Positions 1 through 5,701 of a stretch of DNA of 17,209 nucleotides are shown piece by piece. The number at the start of each line of letters is the position of its first letter. The stretch's first letter is position 1. The position numbers and the translations under genes were made by a program. This stretch comes from Candidatus Sumerlaeota bacterium. Lineage in GTDB: Bacteria; Sumerlaeota; Sumerlaeia; JAFGJS01. Where the stretch lies: contig JAFGJS010000130.1 of NCBI GenBank assembly GCA_016928995.1, positions 1-17,209 of the forward strand, in the 5' to 3' direction. Below the pieces are notes generated by a model. That model did not search any database, was not told where the DNA came from, and worked only from the letters and a program-made list of their open reading frames with translations.

Positions 1-1
1 C

Positions 2-178
2 GACGTCCGGCCGCATGTGTTCCAGGTTCCGGAGCTGATCACGGGCCCGATCCGCGTAAAAGGCAAGCAATTCAGCGCCGCGATCAAGTCCCACGTCAAG
101 CAAGCGGCCGGTGGCGCCTCAACCTGGCAGCCCTCCGCTCCGGACAACACCCCCACTGGCTTGAATTACGAACGCTAA
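2..178 (+). CDS. C-terminal end of an unidentified protein (5' end outside window)
   Basis: Frame 2 is open from the window edge to a TAA at 176-178 and encodes the last 58 residues of a protein. The visible part has a mixed hydrophobic/basic stretch (key residues RPHVFQVPELITGP, then GKQFSAAIKSHVKQ) and ends in a Pro/Ser/Thr-rich tail closing with GLNYER. GC-rich codon use matches the later genes rather than the AT-rich DNA that follows, which supports real coding. I do not recognise the family and assign no function. No intrinsic terminator follows directly. The nearest structured element is the inverted repeat at 234-320. Confidence 0.55.
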   Translation, partial: DVRPHVFQVPELITGPIRVKGKQFSAAIKSHVKQAAGGASTWQPSAPDNTPTGLNYER

Positions 179-233
179 GCCGTATCTTATACCGATCTGC
201 ACAATTAATGCTGTTTTCTTCGAGAATCATCGT

Positions 234-320
234 AATCAGAACCGCGACTGTGAAGGAGCGGCCCGTAATGCATTGCCGTAGCGCCATCGGGGCCGCTCCT
301 TCACAGTCGCGGTACTGATT
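234..320. repeat. Near-perfect 30-bp inverted repeat (extragenic palindrome)
   Basis: Arms 234-263 and 291-320 are reverse complements over 30 positions with one mismatch (240 versus 314). The inner 23 bp (241-263 with 291-313) are perfect, and the C264/G290 pair adds one more. The apex is about 25 nt. The arms contain the GC-rich core GAAGGAGCGGCC and its complement. No T-run follows on either strand, so this is not a standard intrinsic terminator. It looks like a REP/MITE-type extragenic repeat or a strong RNA hairpin. No second copy was found in this window. Confidence 0.8.
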
Positions 321-357
321 GAAAATTGCGATAATAATGCGGAACAGTCTCAATAGC

Positions 358-389
358 AAAAAAAAGCCGTCCCGGTTTGACGGGACGGC
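358..389 (-). terminator. Intrinsic terminator reading leftward (- strand)
   Basis: Stem arms 366-374 (GCCGTCCCG) and 381-389 (CGGGACGGC) are perfectly complementary, with a 6-nt loop. On the - strand the hairpin is followed at once by eight T residues (A-run 358-365 on +). This is a textbook Rho-independent terminator for leftward transcription. The + strand has no T-run after the stem. No protein gene ends into it, which points to a non-coding transcript from the promoter at 544-572. Confidence 0.8.
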
Positions 390-491
390 ATCCATGCTTA
401 CAGCGGTCTCACAGAAGGAAAGTCGTTTATTTTATTGATTTTATTTCGTTTTTGAATGGCATTATGTTGCCGTTTTTTTCTTGCTTTTTTG

Positions 492-524
492 TTTCTCTCT
501 TTCCTCTTCCTTCCTCTTTCCTTT
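492..524. repeat. Homopyrimidine tract A (33 nt; purine on - strand)
   Basis: All 33 bases are C or T on the + strand, a mix of TCTCTTTCC-like units with no strict period. It lies just downstream of the predicted - strand start at about 537, so in RNA it would be an all-purine run near the 5' end of the candidate small RNA. It shares the core CTCTTTCC with tracts at 661-688 and 12261-12289. Confidence 0.75.
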
Positions 525-543
525 GGATGGAAACAACAATATG

Positions 544-572
544 ATTATCGGCAAAGATTGAGAGAAAGTCAA
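544..572 (-). promoter_or_regulatory. Sigma70-type promoter, leftward
   Basis: Read on the - strand: -35 TTGACT (567-572; 5 of 6 consensus), a 17-nt spacer and -10 GATAAT (544-549; 5 of 6). This is one of the best promoter matches in the window. It points toward the terminator at 389-358. It lies back to back with the + strand promoter at 607-636, the two -35 boxes being 34 bp apart. Confidence 0.6.
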
Positions 573-606
573 GTAATATTAAAAAAAATTTTAGATATTA
601 GGCGTA

Positions 607-636
607 TTGATGTAAATTCTAAAAATTCAGTATAAT
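607..636 (+). promoter_or_regulatory. Sigma70-type promoter for the gene at 917
   Basis: -35 TTGATG (607-612; 4 of 6), an 18-nt spacer and a perfect -10 TATAAT (631-636). The predicted start near 643 would give a leader of about 270 nt before the ATG at 917. That leader would contain homopyrimidine tract B and would be antisense to transcripts from the - strand promoter at 709-737. Confidence 0.5.
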
Positions 637-660
637 ATGAGTACAATGGAAAATTTTTTA

Positions 661-688
661 TTCCTCTCTTTCCCTCCTCCTTCTTTCT
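661..688. repeat. Homopyrimidine tract B (28 nt; purine on - strand)
   Basis: All 28 bases are pyrimidines on +. On - the tract reads as a purine run containing AAGGAGGAGGGAAAGAG, which includes a perfect Shine-Dalgarno core, but no start codon follows at a useful distance. It lies about 15 nt downstream of the predicted start of the - strand promoter at 709-737. Tract A has the same arrangement relative to its own promoter. Confidence 0.75.
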
Positions 689-708
689 GGCGATGTTAAT
701 TTACAATC

Positions 709-737
709 ATTATTGTACAATCCGGCGCGGGTGTCAA
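709..737 (-). promoter_or_regulatory. Second leftward sigma70-type promoter
   Basis: On the - strand: perfect -35 TTGACA (732-737), a 17-nt spacer and -10 AATAAT (709-714; 5 of 6). The predicted start is near 702. The transcript would run through tract B and across the + strand promoter region. I see no GC-rich terminator before the one at 389-358, so it could yield a longer form (about 345 nt) of the candidate small RNA or act antisense to the leader of the 917 gene. Confidence 0.45.
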
Positions 738-916
738 CCGATTATATGATTCGTACGATAGCCCCCCGACAATGTCTCAGAAATGGTTGTTTATTCCGTG
801 ACAACATTGACATTTCAGTGGATTTTGAAGAATTTATGAGTATAATAATAAAGCATTGTATATGCTTGGCCGAGGTGAAGAGAAAGATGTTTTGTCTTTC
901 TTTTGAAGGATTTGCT

Positions 917-2359
917 ATGCTTTGGCGACTGCGTGTCTCCGAATTAGGATCGAATTGTATCGACCGATGCAAAATCACTGCATCGATCGTGCTTTTTTTC
1001 CTTTGCGGGGCTTTCGTGGTCCAGGCTGGAATTGGCGGAAAAACCGCCGAGGACGGACCTTTTCTTTTGGATGACGCGGAAGACCTGGATCTGAATGCTG
1101 TAGGAGTGGCTCGCGATTGGATTTCCGATTATGTTCCATCACATGGAGATGTGCTGGATGTCCTTGTCTTGCCGGAATCGGGTTTGACGCTCATGCCGGC
1201 TCAGACGCCTATCGGAGCATTGCGTGCGAGTGTTCCCGAAGAGGATGCCGTTGGCACAACGCCGGGATGGATGGGGAAGGGCTTTGGCGTTCCAGTTCCG
1301 AGTCTGCCGGGGCAATCAACGGCGGATTATCCTGGAGATTTCACATCGTATAACTTTCTGAATTTCAAGGCATGCTATGATCCGGATATGGCCAATGCTG
1401 AATTCCTGGTAGTGTTGGAAGCTTATCCCAAAATGGAAATTGAGCCTCGTGTGCTGGATTATCCCAAAGTTTATTGGAAAGTCTATCCGCCCCTTGGCAG
1501 TTCATTCATGGATGTCTGGATGGATTTATGGGATCCGATTGAAATAGCTCCCCCAGATTCGGTGGAATTGAGCGCTTTGCTGTCGCAAACGCGTTTTTTT
1601 TATTTTTATGCGGGCGCTTATCCGGTCGAGAAAAACAGCCTTATGTTGTATGATATAGACGACATCCGTTTGGTTCATGCGGAGGTCGGCGGTAAGAGCG
1701 CCTATGAGGGAACCATGATTATCGACGACGCCGAGGATCTGGACCTGACGGCTGATGGGGTGGAACGAGACTGGATTCCAGACAACATTGCGCCAGTTGG
1801 AGCTGTTTTAACCACATTTTCACTGACGTCATCGGGAATGACTCTCGCCGTTGGACAGAGCGCTATTGGCGCGTTGCTGGCGACGGTTCCTGAGACGCAC
1901 ACAGGCGGAAAGCCCGATGGCGACATTGACGGAGGATTCAGCCTGCCATTGCCGTTGATTCCCGGTGCGTCCGAAGAGGATTATCCGGCGGATCTGAGCG
2001 GCTTTCGCGCTTTGGCGTTCGAAGCGTGCAGCGGAACACAATATTCGGGACAGGAATTCAGCGTCACACTATTGGCCGGTCAAGGGCCTGTATATGCGGA
2101 GTTGCTGTGGGAATTGACACCTCTTGAGGGCGATGTTTTTGCGACGGTGGAAATCGATTTACGCCATCCGGATGAGGTTAAAAAGACTGGCGGCTTGTCT
2201 GTGGACGAAATGCTGAGCCAGGTCCGGCAGCTTGAGTTTAAGATTTCAGCAATGTCGGTTCCTCATGGTTCAACCGCGGAGTTGTATCTTGATGATGTCC
2301 GGTTGCTGGCGAGAGACAGGATGCAAAGCGCGCGAGTCAAGCAGTGGATGCTTTATTAA
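917..2359 (+). CDS. Secreted protein with two tandem beta-sandwich-like modules
   Basis: Start 917 is preceded by GAAGGA at 905-910 with 6-nt spacing and places a signal peptide at the N-terminus: a basic stretch, then a hydrophobic core at about residues 22-36, with a likely cleavage after V-Q-A37. An ATG at 887 is an alternative. The mature 440-residue protein is an internal duplication: the motif GGKxAxxG...DDAEDLDL...GVxRDWI at residues 40-70 recurs at 258-288, an offset of 218. Both copies also share S/GxT L-x(6)-IGAL-A-VPE further on and end in LYxxDDxRL. That ending and the alternating beta-type pattern resemble jelly-roll carbohydrate-binding modules (CBM11/CIA30-like), an inference from pattern only. 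No catalytic motif, membrane anchor or sorting signal is visible at the C-terminus. A role in binding envelope or extracellular glycans would fit the polysaccharide operon downstream. Function is not established. Confidence 0.75.
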   Translation: MLWRLRVSELGSNCIDRCKITASIVLFFLCGAFVVQAGIGGKTAEDGPFLLDDAEDLDLNAVGVARDWISDYVPSHGDVLDVLVLPESGLTLMPAQTPIGALRASVPEEDAVGTTPGWMGKGFGVPVPSLPGQSTADYPGDFTSYNFLNFKACYDPDMANAEFLVVLEAYPKMEIEPRVLDYPKVYWKVYPPLGSSFMDVWMDLWDPIEIAPPDSVELSALLSQTRFFYFYAGAYPVEKNSLMLYDIDDIRLVHAEVGGKSAYEGTMIIDDAEDLDLTADGVERDWIPDNIAPVGAVLTTFSLTSSGMTLAVGQSAIGALLATVPETHTGGKPDGDIDGGFSLPLPLIPGASEEDYPADLSGFRALAFEACSGTQYSGQEFSVTLLAGQGPVYAELLWELTPLEGDVFATVEIDLRHPDEVKKTGGLSVDEMLSQVRQLEFKISAMSVPHGSTAELYLDDVRLLARDRMQSARVKQWMLY

Positions 2360-2360
2360 A

Positions 2361-2389
2361 TTGAATCTCATCTCATGATATAGTATAAC
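2361..2389 (+). promoter_or_regulatory. Sigma70-type promoter of the polysaccharide operon
   Basis: -35 TTGAAT (2361-2366; 4 of 6), a 17-nt spacer and -10 TATAAC (2384-2389; 5 of 6), starting directly after the stop codon of the upstream gene. The predicted start near 2396 gives a leader of roughly 70-130 nt, depending on the start codon of the GH::GT2 gene. A 7-bp hairpin (2408-2414 with 2425-2431, loop 10) lies in this leader. It has no T-run. Confidence 0.55.
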
Positions 2390-2468
2390 ATCAATCAATG
2401 CCGCAAAGCGGAATGCCGGGGGAAATTCCGCTCTTCATCAAATCAGGCGATAGAATTCGCGCGAAAGG

Positions 2469-5057
2469 ATGATTCCGGTTTCGGCGCAGGTTATCCGTTG
2501 GAATTTTGCGAATCACGCACAGGCGATTATGCGCAATCTGATCTGTCAAGGGCATCATTTTTATCAGGACGGCCAGAAATGGCTGGTGAAAGGAGTAACC
2601 TACGGGCCCTTTCGGCCGAACAAGAACCAGCAGCCATATCCGGAAATAAAGCGACTGGAAGAGGATTTCGCCGCGATCGTGCGGATGGGCGCGAATGCCA
2701 TTCGCCTGTACACCGTGCCGGATGAGCAAGTGGCCGAGGCGGCGATGCGGCATGGGCTGATGTTGTTGGTGGACATTCCATGGCCCAAGCATTTGGATGT
2801 GTATGGCGATCCCGGCGTGCAAGAACTCTGCCTTCGGATGCTCGATGAAGGGCTTCAGCAATGCAAGGATTGGCCGAATTTGCTTGGACTTTGTCTGGGC
2901 AACGAGATTCCCGCGGATTTGGCGCGCTGGGTCGGAGCGCGACGAGTGGAGTCGTTCTTGCGGCGGCTGTATGACCGGGTGAAAGATCAGGATGCGAAGC
3001 TATTGGCCGGATACGCCAATTATCCCTCCACGGAATACCTCAGGCTCAACTTCTTCGATTTTATCGGCTTCAATGTGTATATGCACGACGCCCAGTCCAT
3101 GCGGAATTATTTATTGCGTTTGCGCCATCTCTATCCAGAGACGCCGTTGATCCTGAGTGAGTTTGGCCTGGACAGCGAAAGCAATGATCTCAAGGCGCAG
3201 GCGGATATCATCTATGACGGACTGAAGGCGGCGTTTGAGGTGGGGCTGGCCGGCGGCTTTGTTTTCTCGTGGACCGATGAGTGGCATACCGGCGGTTATG
3301 ATATGACGGAGTGGGCATTTGGATTGGTGGACACGGAGCGGCGCATCAAACCGGCGTTGCATGCCGCGTCCCGGATTTATCTCTCCGCGCCGCATTTTGA
3401 GAAGATCGAGCCGTTGAAGTTTTCCGTTGTCGTAGCCACGTACAACGGCGGCCGCACACTCCGGCAGTGCCTTGAGTCGCTCGAACAGCTCGACTACCCG
3501 GATTATGAAGTGATCGTGGTGGACGACGGCTCGACGGATGACACGCAGGAAATACTCAAGGATTTTCCCAAACTCCGAGTCGTCACTCAAACCAACCAGG
3601 GGCTATCCCTGGCGCGCAACAGCGGCATCGAAGCCGCCACTGGCGATATCGTCGCGTTCACGGATTCCGATTGTTTTGTCGATCGCGACTGGCTGTATCA
3701 TCTGGCGCTGATTTTTCAGCGAAAGGATATCGCCGGAGCAGGTGGCCCCAATCTGACGCCCCCCGAAGATCGTCTGGCTGCGCGCGCCGTTGCGCTGGCG
3801 CCGGGCCACGCGACGCACGTGCTGATTGATTACGACGAGGTTGAGCATGTCCCCGGCTGCAACATGGCGTTTCGCCGGGAGGTTCTGCTGGAAGCCGGGG
3901 GATTCGATCCTGTTTTTCGCAAAGCAGGCGACGACGTGGACATCATCTGGCGTCTGCGCGACATGGGCCACCGCATGGCGTTCGCTCCGGGCGCATTCGT
4001 GTGGCATTACCGGCGTCCCACGCTGAAATCCTACTGCAAGCAACAACTTGGCTATGGAGAAGCGGAAGCGCTGTTGATCAATAAACACCCACACCGCTTC
4101 AATGATCTTGGGCAATCGATCTGGAGCGGCTTCATCTATGGCTCCGTGGAAAACCAGGCCCTGATGCGCAAACCGAACGTTCGCTACGGCGTTTTTTGCT
4201 CCAGCGGATATCAGTGCATTTATCACCGGCCTTCGCGCGCGTTTTCGCATTTACTGACATCCTTCGAATGGTGGTTCATCTGCCTTGGTCTGCTGTTGGC
4301 TGGTTTCTTCGCCAAGCCCGTCCTGTTTACGGGGCTGGCTGGCATCGCCGCATCAATCGGAATGAATCTTGGATACACCTGGCGGCGCATGATCGGACAG
4401 CGCGACTTTTCGACTCGGCTTTTTTTCAACGTCTTGCTGCTTTGGATTTTGCAGCCGGTTTTGAGGGGAGGGATGCGCTACTGGCGCCGTTTGCGTACGA
4501 TTCAACCCTCAACGCCGCCGCAGGCGCTCAAAGACGATGAGCCGAGGGTGGCGGATCCATTTCTTAACGCGAAAATTCTTCGATACTGGGGCGAGGAAAC
4601 GCTGCCGCGTTTGGATGTCGTGCGGAAATTCGCCGGAAAAATGGCGCGACGGCATTGGATCTTCACGCCAAACACCGAGTGGGAGCCGTGGGATTTGTCG
4701 GTGGTGGTTTCCTGGTGGTTCAAGGTGCGCCTGACAACCTCCGAGGAGAATCACGGCGCGGGCAAACGGCTTTTGCGCATCCGTTTGCGTCTCGTGCCGA
4801 CCACGCTGCTGCGCATCCTCAGCGGCGGCAGTTGCGCATTGGTTGCGGCGCTGTTTTTTCATAACACGATCTGGGCGCGCGGAATCGCCATTGGCCTGCT
4901 GCTGCTTTACTGGCTGCTTTACCGTCAGGGGCGGAGGCTCCGGCTGATCGTCGAACGGCAGATCGACGTTGCGGCGCGCGAAATGGGATACGACCGCATG
5001 CCGTCGCAGGCCGAGGAGATCGAAGTCCGGCGGGATGTGCTGGCGAAACAAAGTTGA
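2469..5057 (+). CDS. Fusion: GH2-type TIM-barrel glycoside hydrolase + GT2 glycosyltransferase, membrane anchored
   Basis: 862 residues from ATG 2469. AAAGG touches that ATG, so ATG 2529 (21 residues in, AGGCG upstream) may be the true start; it begins just before the conserved fold. Residues about 30-305 form a GH2-C/GH5-like (clan A) TIM barrel: FYxxGxKWLVKGVTYGPF, LGNEIP with E146 as likely acid/base, and LILSEFG with E231 as likely nucleophile. Both catalytic carboxylates look intact. Residues about 317-540 are a GT2 (GT-A) domain: SVVVATYN, VDDGSTDDT (D352, D353), TDSD (D399, D401), GCNMAFRR, and the DDVD acidic motif (488-491). Hydrophobic helices follow at about 601-636 and 650-667, and again at about 786-818 before a cytosolic basic tail. 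It likely adds sugars to a glycan or lipid-linked acceptor at the inner membrane, while the barrel may trim, transfer or edit. Which side of the membrane the barrel faces is unclear: no signal peptide is visible. First gene of a six-gene operon; 38 bp to the next. Confidence 0.85.
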   Translation: MIPVSAQVIRWNFANHAQAIMRNLICQGHHFYQDGQKWLVKGVTYGPFRPNKNQQPYPEIKRLEEDFAAIVRMGANAIRLYTVPDEQVAEAAMRHGLMLLVDIPWPKHLDVYGDPGVQELCLRMLDEGLQQCKDWPNLLGLCLGNEIPADLARWVGARRVESFLRRLYDRVKDQDAKLLAGYANYPSTEYLRLNFFDFIGFNVYMHDAQSMRNYLLRLRHLYPETPLILSEFGLDSESNDLKAQADIIYDGLKAAFEVGLAGGFVFSWTDEWHTGGYDMTEWAFGLVDTERRIKPALHAASRIYLSAPHFEKIEPLKFSVVVATYNGGRTLRQCLESLEQLDYPDYEVIVVDDGSTDDTQEILKDFPKLRVVTQTNQGLSLARNSGIEAATGDIVAFTDSDCFVDRDWLYHLALIFQRKDIAGAGGPNLTPPEDRLAARAVALAPGHATHVLIDYDEVEHVPGCNMAFRREVLLEAGGFDPVFRKAGDDVDIIWRLRDMGHRMAFAPGAFVWHYRRPTLKSYCKQQLGYGEAEALLINKHPHRFNDLGQSIWSGFIYGSVENQALMRKPNVRYGVFCSSGYQCIYHRPSRAFSHLLTSFEWWFICLGLLLAGFFAKPVLFTGLAGIAASIGMNLGYTWRRMIGQRDFSTRLFFNVLLLWILQPVLRGGMRYWRRLRTIQPSTPPQALKDDEPRVADPFLNAKILRYWGEETLPRLDVVRKFAGKMARRHWIFTPNTEWEPWDLSVVVSWWFKVRLTTSEENHGAGKRLLRIRLRLVPTTLLRILSGGSCALVAALFFHNTIWARGIAIGLLLLYWLLYRQGRRLRLIVERQIDVAAREMGYDRMPSQAEEIEVRRDVLAKQS

Positions 5058-5095
5058 ACGATGCTTGATTTGAACCTTCGACATTTTGAGAGATC

Positions 5096-5665
5096 ATGGA
5101 TTTCATGAAGCCGCTTCGCCATCATATTGCGTCAACGTCAGGTTTCACCTTGGTGGAACTGCTGATTGTGGTGTTGATCCTGGCGATTCTGGCTTCGATT
5201 GTCGTGCCCAATCTCATGGAGTTTGCCACGCGCTCAAAAGTCGCCCGCGCGCAAGCGGAGCTGCGCACTCTGGCGACCGCGCTGGAGGCGTATCACGTGG
5301 AATGGAATTCCTATCCGCCGACGCCGCTGTCATCCCTGTCGGATCGCGCCAGCCGCTTGCGTTTCCTGACGACGCCCATCGCGTACTTAACGTCGTTGCC
5401 CAATGAAGTGTTCGACTTGAAGGAAGGCGAGCAGGAGCCATATGCGTTTTGGAGCGCGAATTTAAATGACGCCATGAAATATTCGCCGATGTATTTTTAT
5501 TTGCCCGATGAGCAGGCGCGGAGCGGACGATGGGTGTTGTTCAGCCGTGGACCGGACATCGACTATGAAGCGGCCGTGGAGGAAGGCGGCGGCGGATTGT
5601 TGATGTATTACGATCCGACGAACGGATCCGCCAGCAATGGCGACTTGATGCGATTCGGGCCGTAA
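5096..5665 (+). CDS. Type II secretion/type IV pilin-like pseudopilin (GspG-like)
   Basis: 189 residues. A short basic leader ends in G16, followed by F17-T-L-V-E-L with E21 at mature position +5. This is the classic prepilin peptidase (class III) site. A hydrophobic helix runs from about 17 to 40, then an amphipathic alpha-1 helix (KVARAQAELRTLATALEAYH) typical of GspG-type pseudopilins. The C-terminal half is globular, with GRWVLFSRGPD and a closing DPTNG...NGDLMRFGP, seen in many pseudopilin-like proteins of environmental bacteria. A second in-frame ATG lies three codons in (5105). GAGAG at 5087-5091 gives a modest ribosome site. No secretion ATPase, secretin or prepilin peptidase gene is nearby, so this is an orphan pseudopilin placed inside a glycan operon. 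Its role there is unknown. A periplasmic or surface fibre or scaffold component is one inference. Confidence 0.85.
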   Translation: MDFMKPLRHHIASTSGFTLVELLIVVLILAILASIVVPNLMEFATRSKVARAQAELRTLATALEAYHVEWNSYPPTPLSSLSDRASRLRFLTTPIAYLTSLPNEVFDLKEGEQEPYAFWSANLNDAMKYSPMYFYLPDEQARSGRWVLFSRGPDIDYEAAVEEGGGGLLMYYDPTNGSASNGDLMRFGP

Positions 5666-5701
5666 TTTTCGAGCATTCTATGTTCGGCAAGTGGGATATT
5701 G

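Larger units (their letters stand above)
358..537 (-). ncRNA. Candidate small RNA, about 180 nt
   Basis: A - strand promoter (-35 TTGACT at 567-572, 17-nt spacer, -10 GATAAT at 544-549) predicts a start near 537. The strong intrinsic terminator at 389-358 ends the unit. The RNA would carry a 33-nt all-purine run (524-492) near its 5' end. A pyrimidine-rich segment near 421-412 could fold back on it, and the terminator stem would form the 3' end. The only reading frame of note is 11 codons at 462-427 without a Shine-Dalgarno sequence, so a coding role is unlikely. I match it to no known RNA family. Boundaries are inferred from promoter and terminator. Confidence 0.42.
396..916. other. AT-rich intergenic island with promoters on both strands
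   Basis: This stretch of about 520 bp is visibly more AT-rich than its surroundings and holds no protein gene that I can support. It contains homopyrimidine tracts at 492-524 and 661-688, - strand promoters at 544-572 and 709-737, and a + strand promoter at 607-636. A consensus TTGACA lies at 807-812 and a TATAAT at 841-846, but they are 28 nt apart and cannot form one promoter. The right-hand part would be the leader of the gene starting at 917. Confidence 0.6.

Noticed and set aside
96-395. 99-codon frame on the - strand
   Set aside because: It runs through the inverted repeat and the terminator hairpin and has no ribosome site or domain-like pattern; a chance frame.
427-462. 11-codon frame inside the candidate small RNA (- strand)
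   Set aside because: No Shine-Dalgarno sequence at a useful distance and very short; its low-complexity Lys/Ile/Asn content reflects AT-rich DNA.
807-846. Consensus TTGACA (807-812) and TATAAT (841-846) as one promoter
   Set aside because: The spacer is 28 nt, far too long; each box lacks a proper partner at 16-19 nt.
713-916. N-terminal extension of the two-module protein frame
   Set aside because: The extra residues have no pattern, overlap a promoter region, and would bury the signal peptide; ATG 917 has a good ribosome site.
742-978. 78-codon - strand frame
   Set aside because: Antisense to the start of the secreted-protein gene, rich in rare composition, no ribosome site or recognisable domain.
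2408-2431. 7-bp hairpin as terminator of the secreted-protein gene
   Set aside because: No T-run follows, and it lies downstream of the promoter that I assign to the next operon; noted only as a leader hairpin.
3603-4250. 215-codon - strand frame opposite the GT2 domain
   Set aside because: A shadow of the GC-rich + strand gene; the + frame has complete GT2 motifs.
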